Of a stretch of 64,000 bases of DNA, positions 55,838 to 64,000 are shown in pieces. Positions within the stretch are counted from its first letter, which is position 1; every line of letters starts with the position of its first letter. The translations under genes were made by a program, and so were the position numbers. Source of the DNA: Mastigamoeba balamuthi (lineage: Eukaryota > Evosea > Mastigamoebida > Mastigamoebidae); contig CACRSC010000084.1 in assembly GCA_902651635.1 (NCBI GenBank), positions 1,492,963-1,556,962 on the forward strand, in the 5' to 3' direction. The notes under the pieces are model-generated. The model saw only the letters and a program-made list of their open reading frames with translations. It ran no database searches and was not told the origin of the DNA.

Positions 55838-56270
55838 TCTACTTGACCTCTGAGCGCGCCAGGTCGTGGTCGTCGTAGCACTGGTCAACAGCCTGCCAGG
55901 GCGTTGCTTTCTCCAGTGCCTCAGCACCGTCTTCGTTCAAGAAGGAGATGGACAACCAATTCTGCGCGGTCAACAGCTCGACGATGGTAACCAGTGCCTC
56001 CTGAATAACACTCCTGTATTCTCGCCTCGGAGTATGAGCTCTGTGAGCCTCCTCGTGACTGTTCCACGAGGCCGTCCGTGAGTCTATGCAACAACTGTGC
56101 CTGCTTGTCTACCGAGAGTTGAGGGGAGGCAGACCCTCGGCGAGTCTCCTGGTCTCCCCGTACTATGTCAGGCGCAGGTGTGATTCACGGGTCTCCAATA
56201 AGGCCTCGTCGACAAAGACCTTGTTCGGAACGATTGTGAACCAGTCGCCCAGAGAGAAGGTTCCCTGGTA
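55838..56270 (-). pseudogene. Deleted F-box/LRR pseudogene
   Basis: Minus-strand pieces match the 56535 gene in order but with gaps and frame changes: SLGDWFTIVPNKVFVDEALL near 56210, an LRR part near 56050-56150, then the C-terminus QEALVTIVELLTAQNWLSIS, FLNEDGAEALEKATPWQAV ending at a stop near 55840. Large internal deletions relative to the intact gene. No F-box remains. Confidence 0.65.
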
Positions 56271-56274
56271 ATGC

Positions 56275-56455
56275 ACCCTGCATCGACGTCCTCCTCTGCC
56301 ACGAACGCTATTAAGAGGACCCGCATGAAAACCTCCTGCACAATGCCTGTGAATCAGTATTGGAAGTCCGCGCTGGCGAGGGTTGCCATCAAAGGACACA
56401 GAGCCGAAGCTCTCGTTGGGCAGAGCATCGAGGACCTCACACGCAACGTTGATTA
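56275..56455 (-). pseudogene. N-terminal fragment of the Cys-rich membrane protein gene
   Basis: The plus strand here (TCGACGTCCTCCTCTGCCAC, then ATTGGAAGTCCGCGCTGG, then CATCAAAGGACACAGAGCC) matches 55357-55520 of the neighbouring gene with deletions. It is fused directly to the F-box pseudogene, making a two-gene composite remnant. Confidence 0.65.
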
Positions 56456-56534
56456 ATCAGGGCGGCTACGCAAGCGCAAAACAAATTGGGGTCACGATCT
56501 GATTTTCAAGCCGATCTTCTGCCAACCCTCACAT

Positions 56535-57971
56535 CTACTTGAATTCTGGGCGCGCCCAGTCGTTGTTGTCATAAATCTCGACAACAGCCAGCCAGGGCCT
56601 TGTTTTCGCCAGTTCCTCGGTGTCGTATTGGTTCAAGAAGGAGATGGACAGCAAATTCAGCATAGGCAACAGCTCGACGTTGACAACCAATGCCTCCTGA
56701 AACTCATCGACCCACTCTGGCCAAGCTTGCCAATGGTGTCTGAGGTACAGTCTCCGCAGCCCCCTTAATGGTTCCACAGCACGAAGTAGCGGAGCACACC
56801 GTGGCGAGCAGTCTTTAAGCTCGAGCGACGTGAGCTGTGTGCACTGCGATATCGTATCATCGAACCACTCTTTCCCCATTCCCTCAGCCGTAATGCTGAG
56901 CTTGTGGAGATGCGATGCGAGCTCTCGGATGGCAGAGCACGCCTCCAGCTCCGTGTTCTCGCCTGGGAGTATGAGCTCTGTGAGACCTGTGAGCCTCCTC
57001 AGGGACTGCGCCACAATGTCATCCATCAGACCGGTGTAGTCGCCGTTCCACATGAGTCTCTGCAGCAACTGAGCCTGCTTGTCGACCGAGAGAAAGCCTG
57101 CCAGTCCCTTGGCACTGATGTTTCTGGCTCGCAGAGACTTGAGAGGAGGCAGACCCTCGGCGAGAATCCTGGTCTGCCCGTACTCGGTGATGCGGAGGCG
57201 GGAATAACGATCAGAATACAAAAAGGCCTCGTCAACAACGTCGTCCTCGTCCGGAGTGATTGTGAACCAATCGCCCAGAGTGACCTCTGAGAGCGACGTA
57301 CAGCCGAGGTCGAACAGAGAGCGCACACACTGAACGTCCACCTCGCTGATAATTAGTTTCGTGAGAGCCGCAGCGATCATGGCGCCCTCACAGGAGTCCT
57401 TGGGCGGCATGTTGTAGTCCATCAGTGTACCCCAGATGGTCTCGAGGGAGGGCAGTCCGGCCCCCGCACGAGCAGCCAACCCAATTCCATTGCCAAAGTC
57501 AGAATCAAGTAGCCAGAGTCTCTTGAGAAGCGGGCACGTGCTCACGGCCACCTCGGCGGCTGCTGAGCCAGCGATCAGGTCCCGGAGCGTGAGCCTGCAG
57601 GCCCTGACGAGCTTGATTGAGGGATCTTTGTCACAGTAGAGCACCAGAGTGTGCGGTCCCCAGAGCACGGGATCCACCAATGCGGGGCATGCAGGCCATA
57701 GCTCTGGTAGTGCAGTCATATTGAAACCAAGAGTGCCGACAAGAGGGGAAGGAGCGGTTGTGTCCATCCGATAGACCGCAGCACGCCAGGGGGCGAACGG
57801 GGGAGTGGTGAGCAGGCAGTGCCACCTGCGGCACACGAGGGCAACCCGGCTGGCATTTCTGAGAGAATCCTCCAACAGCAGCGCCAGAACGAGGACCACA
57901 ACATCATCGGGAAGGAGTGCAGTGACGTCTTCGGCCTCTTCCTGCTGTAGCCGACGGCGCGGTGCTGCCAT
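56535..57971 (-). CDS. F-box / irregular LRR protein, copy B (intact)
   Basis: Single exon, 478 codons. F-box: ALLPDDVVVLVLALLLED, then ALVCRRWHCLLTTPPFAPWR. LRR-like body: LPELWPACPALVDPVLWGPH, CRLTLRDLI, CPLLKRLWLLDSD, GLPSLETIWG, LTKLIISEVDV, LSEVTLGDWFTITPDEDD, LTGLTELILPG, CTQLTSLELKDC, LRGLRRLYLRH, LPMLNLLSISFLN, ending WARPEFK. This is the reference copy for judging the broken relatives. Predicted SCF substrate receptor; substrate unknown. The Met at 57971 begins MAAPRRRLQQEEAE. Confidence 0.85.
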   Translation of the reverse strand: MAAPRRRLQQEEAEDVTALLPDDVVVLVLALLLEDSLRNASRVALVCRRWHCLLTTPPFAPWRAAVYRMDTTAPSPLVGTLGFNMTALPELWPACPALVDPVLWGPHTLVLYCDKDPSIKLVRACRLTLRDLIAGSAAAEVAVSTCPLLKRLWLLDSDFGNGIGLAARAGAGLPSLETIWGTLMDYNMPPKDSCEGAMIAAALTKLIISEVDVQCVRSLFDLGCTSLSEVTLGDWFTITPDEDDVVDEAFLYSDRYSRLRITEYGQTRILAEGLPPLKSLRARNISAKGLAGFLSVDKQAQLLQRLMWNGDYTGLMDDIVAQSLRRLTGLTELILPGENTELEACSAIRELASHLHKLSITAEGMGKEWFDDTISQCTQLTSLELKDCSPRCAPLLRAVEPLRGLRRLYLRHHWQAWPEWVDEFQEALVVNVELLPMLNLLSISFLNQYDTEELAKTRPWLAVVEIYDNNDWARPEFK

Positions 57972-58374
57972 GACAATGCAGGAGAGAGCTCACAGAGAAA
58001 GTATATCTCCAGAATCTAATTGTTCAATTGACTCTCAACCGCAGGCTCGCTCTGTTCAAAGCCTCTTTATTCTGATACTGATGCCTGTCAACGGCATAAA
58101 CTATCTATTACTGCAGGTTATGGTACCGAAACGTTGTGGGCCTCTCAGGAGGTGGGGCGTGCAGCCCTTGGGGCACGAGTTGGCATGGGTCCGCCACGTT
58201 GTGCCCGCGTACAGCCGCTGACTCAGGCCCTTTCGACTCCATCGCACACTCGGGCCAGATGAGCACGCCTCAGAGACACTCAGGTATTGGAGTACGCAGC
58301 CTGCACAAGTGGGCGATTGGTTTCAAGCGAGGCGTCCCTGGCTCGAGGGAGGATTTGAGGCAGACAGTTCACAA

Positions 58375-58575
58375 CTACAACTGCGGGCTGCACTGGCCCG
58401 CCCCACTCGGCGAGCCCGGGATGGGGAACACGCTGTCCACGCTGATAGACGGCAGGCACCCGTCTGCCCAGAGGACCAACAGCCCCCATGGGAGCAGCAG
58501 GATAAGCACCAGCCACTGCAATCTATACCGGGGGCGGTATGCGCGGAGAGCGAGAGAAGTTCTGTTTATCTGCAA
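58375..58575 (-). CDS. Possible first exon of a secreted or anchored protein
   Basis: 66-codon frame starting MQINRTSLALRAYRPRYRLQ, then a strong hydrophobic core (WLVLILLLPWGLLVLW) and CLPSISVDSVFPIPG. It looks like a signal sequence or signal anchor. A donor-like GTGCAG near the end and an acceptor-like CTTGTGCAG further downstream (rc of ~58295-58305) suggest continuation. No family recognised; may be a remnant. Confidence 0.3.
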   Translation of the reverse strand: MQINRTSLALRAYRPRYRLQWLVLILLLPWGLLVLWADGCLPSISVDSVFPIPGSPSGAGQCSPQL

Positions 58576-59260
58576 TTGACTTGCCGGCCTGTATCTCCCA
58601 GAGAGACCTTATAATCATTGAAGCACTCCTTCCGCTACCAGTGAGGGATAGGCCCCTTTCAGGGTCGGGGGGTGTATCTTGGGGGGAGAGGAGTGATTAT
58701 GGGGGTGAGGGGGGTGGGAGGGTAGTGTTGTGCAGCTGGGGTATGTCCGGGTGCATCCCAAGGAACACTGGTTCCAGGATTTCGTCCCGTTTCTAGTTCA
58801 TGCATTTCATGGTGCTTGTGGCCAAAGATATCTTTTGTTCAGCTGAAGATCGTCGGTCAGACGATGATGAAGCCATTGAGGCTCGGAGTGTGCTGACTGC
58901 TACCTCTGCTGGGAGGTCCCACAGAGTGTCTTCAGGAGAAACGGGCGTTGATTGCTCATTCGTCGTCTCAGTAGCGTCGGGTCACGTCGTCTTTAGTGAA
59001 GGTGGGAAGTCCCACTCGCAAGCAATCGCGACGCTCACACACCTCTCAAGGAAGGACGACGGGTGATTTCCTTAGTGGGAGTAGTGGCACCAGAAGGACC
59101 CGTCGTAGTTCTGTGCTGCAGGCCGCTGTCGACGAGCCCGAGCTCCTTGAGGACCACGAACAGCGCCATCACTGACCGGATGGCAGCTCGAGGCCGAATG
59201 AGGGCGTTGGTCTCATCGCGGCTGAGCCGACGTTCTGGCGCACGATTGTCACGCGCAGGC
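58568..59260. repeat. Duplicated block, copy 1
   Basis: Shares long ordered segments with 61893-62650: TGTATCTCCCAGAGAGA, then GATGATGAAGCCATTGAGG, GGAGAAACGGGCGTTGATT, AAGTCCCACTC, CGTCGTAGTTCTGTGCTGC, GCTGTCGACGAGCCCGAGCT and GTCTCATCGCGGCTG, with different insertions between. The remnants may encode part of a decayed gene on the minus strand (LKELGLVDSGL-like frame in both). Part of the 58-60.5 kb stretch, in which I see no intact gene. Confidence 0.7.
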
Positions 59261-60525
59261 TGTGGGCCGCGATGAGGATGGTCTCCTCCCCGTGAGTCTG
59301 GGGCAGCATGCTGCGTAACACGTGGAACAACTGATTCCAGCTGTCGACGACGACGGCTACACGGTTGTCGTGCGTTGGCTTTGGCGTCGGCTGGCATCCA
59401 GACACTGGGGCGGTTGCTGGCGTCTGTTGCAGTTGTGGCAGTCCGTCTTGGCCACTGCCCCCTGTCAGTCAAGAGCATAACACGTTTTTTGTGCACTCAA
59501 TGCCCCGAGTGGGGGCCACAACAAAGATCGCACAACAGACGTCTCAGGGGAGCTACTGACCGGGATCTCTGCGAGAATCAAGGCTGAGGTTCGGATGCTC
59601 TGTTGCAGTCATGTGCACGCAAGCCGGTGCACCACGACACCATCATGAAGATCCTCCTCGTCCACCATACAAGTAGCTTCTTTCGGACACTCGCCGGCCC
59701 TTTACGCACTACCCGCGTCGCGGCCCCAGGTCGACGCAGGTATGCTCCGCAAAAAATGGGCGCCCAAACAAATTGATACACGGGTTCTCCGCAGCCACCA
59801 TGGGCATTCGGCTTCGTAGAGTCAGGAAAACGCTGCGGCGGCCCGTGGGCGTGCGGAACCCCTCTGTCGTCAACCGTGAGGCCCCCCCAGCCCCCCGCTG
59901 TGCCTCTGATCCCCTCATCAGAGACCAGACGCGTCAGACGGGAGACGCACGTGCTGATCGTGGCCCAACGGTGGACGCAGCGCCGCCGTGGAGGTCGTGG
60001 GACTTGGTGCCGGTCGTCGTCTACTTTTAGAGGTCACCTCCTCCCTGATGGCCACAGCACCTGCAGAGAGGGGACGCCCCTGCAGCTCTGCCAGAGCGCT
60101 TGCAGGGCGGTGCAGGCTGCGCGGGCACCGTCGTCGGCGAGGCAGCAGAGCGCTGCAGTGAGGCCATACCAGCAGGGGCACACTGAGCAGGGATCAGTTA
60201 ATGACTCACCCAGGGGTCGGGTGCTAAGTAAGTGATCATCGTGAGAGCCCTCTGCCACGCTGAGTCATCAGGGAAGACACCAACTGAGCCCTGATCTCGG
60301 GGTTCGCTGTGGGGCTTGTCCGCAGGAGCCTCGGCAGCTCTGGGCTCGGCGTCCACGAGCCCCTCGGGCACAGGGGCCCGTGTGGCGTGGATTTGAAATG
60401 TGGACCCGGCGACACGTCAGGATATTTTCCGCTGGCACGGCAAAGGGGCACGGCGGAGATCTCTCTGTCTGCACCGCTCAGTTTAAAAACCCACACATCC
60501 GACGCCCCCAGCGGTGCTGCCGCCG
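59261..60525. other. Intergenic stretch with no supported gene
   Basis: Several short frames; none has a family signal. A minus-strand frame near 59169-59405 (DSWNQLFHVLRSMLPQTHG) is coding-like but isolated. Confidence 0.35.
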
Positions 60526-60862
60526 ATGGACCCCTCCCCGGTGGACGCCGCCCCCGACCTCGCTCCCCTCGCGGCCCGCGCGGCCTCCTTCGCCGACGCT
60601 GTCGGCGCTGTGCTCCGCTCCGCCCTCGACGCCGCCCACGTATGTCCCACCCCACCGCTTCTCCCGCCGCGTCTGCCGCCCCGTGCGACGGTTCTCTGCG
60701 CGTCTGAGGGGTCGCCGCGCGCGCAGGGGTTCGACGTCGAGCGGAGGGAGGCGTTTGAGCAGGGCAGGGAGGCGGCCAGGGCCGGCCTGCTGCGCGCGCT
60801 CGACGAGCTGCTGGCGCCCCAGATCGCGGCCCTCCAGCTCGACGACGCGCGGCGCGAGCGCG
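60526..60862 (+). CDS. 5' end of an uncharacterised gene, cut at an n
   Basis: Two exons join in frame: 60526-60639 (MDPSPVDAAPDLAPLAARAA) and ~60727-60862 (GFDVERREAFEQGREAARAG, LLRALDELLAPQIAALQLDD). Helical, no known domain. The gene stops at the n at 60863, beyond which a minus-strand F-box gene begins, so the rest of this gene is elsewhere. Confidence 0.5.
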
Positions 60863-60863
60863 N
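60863..60863. other. Single undetermined base, probable contig join
   Basis: Left: a plus-strand gene broken mid-exon. Right: the C-terminus of a minus-strand F-box gene broken before its stop. As at 7427, both neighbours are truncated at one n. Confidence 0.65.
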
Positions 60864-61869
60864 TCAGGAAAGTCTTGGGTCAGGATAACCAGCCAGGGCC
60901 TTGCGCTCGCCAGTGCCTCTGTGTCGCATTCGTCGGTGCAATGAGAAGACAGCCAGGTCAGCGATGGCAGCAAATCACTGTGTGCAGCCAGCTGCCCCAG
61001 GAACTCGTCCAGCCACTCGACATAGTCATCGATTTGAGCCCACCTACAAAGTCTTTGGAGCCGCAGCAGAGACTGACTGGGCGTGAATCATGGATCTCCA
61101 AGTAGGCCTTGTCCACGACGTCGTCCTCGTCCGGAGTGATTGTGAACCAGTCGCCCAGAGTGACCTCTGCGAGCCACTTGCAGCCGAGGTCGAACAGAGT
61201 GTGCACATCCTTGATGTCCACTTCGCGTATCATCACTCTTGCGAGGGCCACAGCAATCATGGCGCCCTCGGGGGAGTCCCTGGGCGGCATGTTGTCGTCC
61301 AGCAGCACTCCCGAGATGTATTCGAGGGAGGGCAGCCCGGCCCTCGCACGCTCAGCGAACCCGAGGCACGTGCGGTTACCCTTGATGCACAGCCTCTTGA
61401 GGAGCGGGCACGTGCTCACCGCGACCTCAATGGCGTCATTGCACGAAGTGGTCAGGTCGCGCAGCGTGAGTCTGCAGGCCTCGACGAGCTCGACTGCGAT
61501 ATCCCTGGCGCAGGAGAGCACGAGCGTGTGGGGGCCCCAGAGAACGGGGTCCACCGATGCGGGGCACGCGGGCCACAGCTCAGGCAGCGACTGCATCGAG
61601 TAGGAGACAGCAAGCGTGCCGACCAGAGCAGAGGGAACCATCTGTCGCTCGGCAGAGGTCCAGCGGAAGACCGCGGCGCGCCAGGGGGCGAAGGGCGGAG
61701 TGGAGATCAGGCGGTGCCACCTGCGGCACACGAGGGCAGCAGAGCAGGCGTTTTCCAGCGACTCCTCCAGCAGCAGCGTCAGGACGAGCACCACGACGTC
61801 GTCGGGGAGGCACGCAGTGAGGTCTTCGAGGGCCTTTCCGTGCCGCTGTAGCCGGCGTCGTGCTGGCAT
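60864..61869 (-). pseudogene. F-box / irregular LRR copy C, internally deleted
   Basis: Starts MPARRRLQRHGKALEDLTAC with an F-box (CLPDDVVVLVLTLLLEE, ALVCRRWHRLISTPPFAPWR) and LRRs like copy B down to VTLGDWFTITPDEDDVVDKA. After EIHDS about 400 bases of LRR sequence present in copy B are missing, and the remainder (RWAQIDDYVEWLDEFLGQL, LPSLTWLSSHCTDE, CDTEALASARPWLVIL) continues in another frame. In the original frame it ends after HTVICCHR. The family C-terminus is then cut at the n at 60863. A shortened 303-aa F-box protein could still be made. Confidence 0.65.
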
Positions 61870-61892
61870 GTCTTACCACCAGCACACGAATT

Positions 61893-62650
61893 AAAAATCT
61901 GCAATTGACTCGCCGGCTTGTATCTCCCAGAGAGATCTTATCAGCTGAAGATTGTCGGTCAGGCGATGATGAAGCCATTGAGGCTCGGCGTGTGCTGACA
62001 GCTACCTCTGCTGGCAGGTCCCACAGTGTCTTCAGGAGAAACGGGCGTTGATTACTCATTCGTCGTCTTAGTAGCGTCGTGGACATGGAGTAAGGAGTGT
62101 GGGGCCACGTCGTGTTTGTCGTCAAGAGGAAGAGGAGGTGGGAAGTCCCACTCTCACAAGCCGCCGCGACGCTCACGCACCTTACATGGCAGTGCTCCGC
62201 GGTTGCTGGGCGTCGTTATTGTGGTCGTCCCGCTTAACGTGTGTTTCCAGGCCTGGGTTCCGGACATGGGCGCCTGGTTCCATGCCCGATTCCGGCCTGG
62301 GACCACAAAAAACCACATGGGCCCATTGATGAGTTTTTCATGGTTTTTTCGCGGTTCCGCCTGGATCCAGGCATGGGATTTCCCATGTGGGTATGATTCC
62401 ATGTGTGGCCCCATTCTGGTCTGTCAGACCTGATCCCACCAAGGGTTTTCGGAGCCGTGCCGGATATCCTCTAGTGGGAGTAGCGGCACCGGAAGGAACC
62501 GTCGTAGTTCTGTGCTGCCGAGGCCGCTGTCGACGAGCCCGAGCTCCCCGAGGGCCACGAACCGCGCCATTGCAGACCCGATGGCAGCCGGTCCCCTCGA
62601 GGCTGCACAGCGGCCGAATGAGGGCGGTAGTCTCATCGCGGCTGTGCTTT
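61893..62650. repeat. Duplicated block, copy 2
   Basis: Partner of 58568-59260 in the same orientation. It carries an extra insertion near 62200-62440 with short palindromes such as CATGGGCCCATT and CCAGGC/GCCTGG. Confidence 0.7.
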
Positions 62651-62679
62651 GGCGACCGCAGGGCCCGTGCGTCGTCTCA

Positions 62680-63210
62680 AGAGGGCAGACAGCGGATGGG
62701 GCAGTGCGGGATGGAGCCAGGCCGCGACCTCTGCGAGCGCCATGCATCCCAGCGCACAAAGGCTCTCGAGGGACCACTCAAGCGACCCTCGTGAGCGAGG
62801 CGGCGATCATGTTGCCCGCGGGCGAGCTCCACGGCAGCAGTCGCGCGTCGCAGAGCGTCCCCGTGATCGAGCCGAGTGGCGTCAGCCCCGTGGGCGGTGA
62901 AGTCCCTGAAGACGGGGACGTCGAGTGGGCACTCAATGTCCTTGTTGAGTTCAGTAGTGACAATCACATTTCCAGGCATGCGATTATCATTGTCCATTGC
63001 CTCTTGTATTTGCCGCCGTTCTGTGCAGAGGTCCATGATGTCGGGGAAGACTGATTTACCTTTTCCTTCAGAACAACGCGCCACCCAAAGCCGACCCTGC
63101 ATTTGAGGGGTTACTGCGGTGAACTTGACAAGCTGCTTGGGGTTCTCATGGAGCTCCCCGAAAATTGAGTGTGGGGGCACTTTGCAAAAAAAGAAGGGCT
63201 CACCCATCAT
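62680..63210 (-). CDS. Uncharacterised gene or remnant
   Basis: Coding-like minus-strand frame: MMGEPFFFCKVPPHSIFGEL, then QLVKFTAVTPQMQGRLWVAR, VFPDIMDLCTERRQIQEAMD, then VIVTTELNKDIECPLDVPVF. Downstream the best protein-like reading moves to other frames (GSITGTLCDARLLPWSSPAG; SLESLCALGCMALAEVAAW), the last two resembling ARM/HEAT-type helices. Either unresolved introns or a decayed gene. No firm family. Confidence 0.3.
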
Positions 63211-63488
63211 TGAAAAGAAACGACTTCGTTCACAGCTCACTCTCCTGGACAAAAAATGCCTCAGTATGAGGCACACACACACATACCCGCACGCGCGCAC
63301 ACACACTCTCTGCCCCCGCCCTCCAAGAAGTGCTGGTGAAACGGCCCATTGTGACGCGCCTGCGGGACATGCAGTACACTCCCTTTTAATCTGCATCATA
63401 TCGGCGTTACGTGTCCCGGCCGACACGTCAAGAGAAAAGCTCAGGTAAAACCCCAATTTGCCGAGCATTTTTTAAAGTACTGTGTGCC

Positions 63489-64000
63489 ATGCGCATCGTC
63501 TTGCTCACCTACTCGTTGACGCATTGCACGCGCCGCGTCGCCGACGAGATCGCACGCCAGTGTCGTTTGTCGGGCCATACCGCGGACGTACTCGACGTCG
63601 TCCCTCTGGTTCGTGCGCACCTCTCGGGCGTCCCCATCGGCTCCTCGGACTCCTCGATACTGCGTTCAGCCGACGCCCTCGCACTGGGCGCCCTGACGTG
63701 GGCCTGGAAGGAGCCCCCAGGCCTCGCCGACTGGGTCCGCGCATTCTGTACCCGCGACCTCGTGGCCAGTAAGCCCGCTTTTGTCTTCGCCACCGCCGGG
63801 CAGTCGTTCGGCCGCTGCCCCCGCGACCTCGCAGCCGCCCTCATCGACTGCGGCTGCCGTGTCGTCGACGTTAGACCTCTCCCTCTCCCTCTACCCCTGC
63901 AATCACTAGCTCTCTGCATCTGCGTCTGTCTCTGCCTGTGTGTCTTAGTGGTCTCTGAGGTGCCTCAGTCTGTTGATGTCTCTGTCTTTGTCGCACAAGC
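63489..64000 (+). CDS. Flavodoxin-like protein (3' partial)
   Basis: First exon 63489-~63868: MRIVLLTYSLTHCTRRVADE, then DVLDVVPLVRAH, SADALALGALTWAWKEPPGL, SKPAFVFATAGQSFGRCPRD and LAAALIDCGCRVVDV. The order (nucleotide-binding loop after strand 1, aromatic loop, FVF-T-G loop) is that of flavodoxin-fold proteins, particularly the N-terminal domain of EFR1-type ferredoxin-fused flavodoxins common in anaerobic protists. A donor (GTTAGACC) follows and the gene leaves the window, so any ferredoxin part is not visible. FMN-linked electron transfer is the likely role. Confidence 0.6.
   Translation, partial: MRIVLLTYSLTHCTRRVADEIARQCRLSGHTADVLDVVPLVRAHLSGVPIGSSDSSILRSADALALGALTWAWKEPPGLADWVRAFCTRDLVASKPAFVFATAGQSFGRCPRDLAAALIDCGCRVVDVRPLPLPLPLQSLALCICVCLCLCVLVVSEVPQSVDVSVFVAQ

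Noticed and set aside
62200-62440. Palindrome-rich stretch as a possible small transposon (MITE)
   Set aside because: The palindromes are short and unordered and I found no matching terminal repeats or target duplication.

Overview
This window is eukaryotic nuclear DNA from a GC-rich protist. Most genes are split by short GT-AG introns, and many splice donors read GTGCG. The gene content fits a free-living, probably phagotrophic amoeboid organism: a DOCK-type exchange factor, a RhoGAP, a four-LIM protein, a SAM/coactosin/costars actin regulator, secreted M4 proteases, fungal-type alpha-amylases, an adenylyl cyclase and an expanded F-box family. I lean towards Amoebozoa (Mastigamoeba-like or Acanthamoeba-like), inferred from gene content only. 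Nothing here fixes the species.

Layout. 1-4599: DOCK family GEF, 5' end off the window. 4689-5431: assembly gap. 5502-5759: last exons of a Cys-rich surface protein. 6602-16222: M4 (thermolysin-family) protease cluster on the minus strand, with one 3' fragment cut at a single n (7427) and two full tandem genes; an EF-hand gene lies between them on the plus strand. 16592-21891: large actin-binding scaffold gene with a tRNA gene inside one intron. 22.1-23.5 kb: poorly defined genes. 24678-29386: two tandem alpha-amylase genes. 29.4-33.9 kb: AT-rich island holding a decayed DNA transposon with inverted ends and short-motif arrays. 33880-37597: adenylyl cyclase whose first recognised exon overlaps the tail of an upstream F-box gene. 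38032-40897: Crinkler-like P-loop NTPase gene. 41304-42779: dolichol kinase. 43538-48585: divergent LIM and RhoGAP genes. 49456-50238: Pro/Gln-rich protein. 50611-53030: PIF/Harbinger-like transposon with both characteristic genes, the transposase being inactivated. 53274-55636: Cys-rich type I membrane protein. 55.8-61.9 kb: intact and broken F-box genes with duplicated blocks. 63489-end: flavodoxin-like protein, running off the window.

Functional themes are Rho/Rac signalling to actin (DOCK, RhoGAP, LIM, coactosin/costars), extracellular digestion (proteases, amylases), cAMP signalling, ubiquitin-ligase adaptors (F-box), glycosylation (dolichol kinase) and mobile DNA. Single n characters at 7427 and 60863 each sit where two unrelated genes are both cut off, so they probably mark contig joins. 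Gene order across them should not be trusted.

The most unusual items are the intron-nested tRNA-Val(GAC), the Crinkler-like gene, the new W-x-C / DGCDC / DPDC repeat family, the GC splice donors that replace GT donors between paralogues, and the two transposons.
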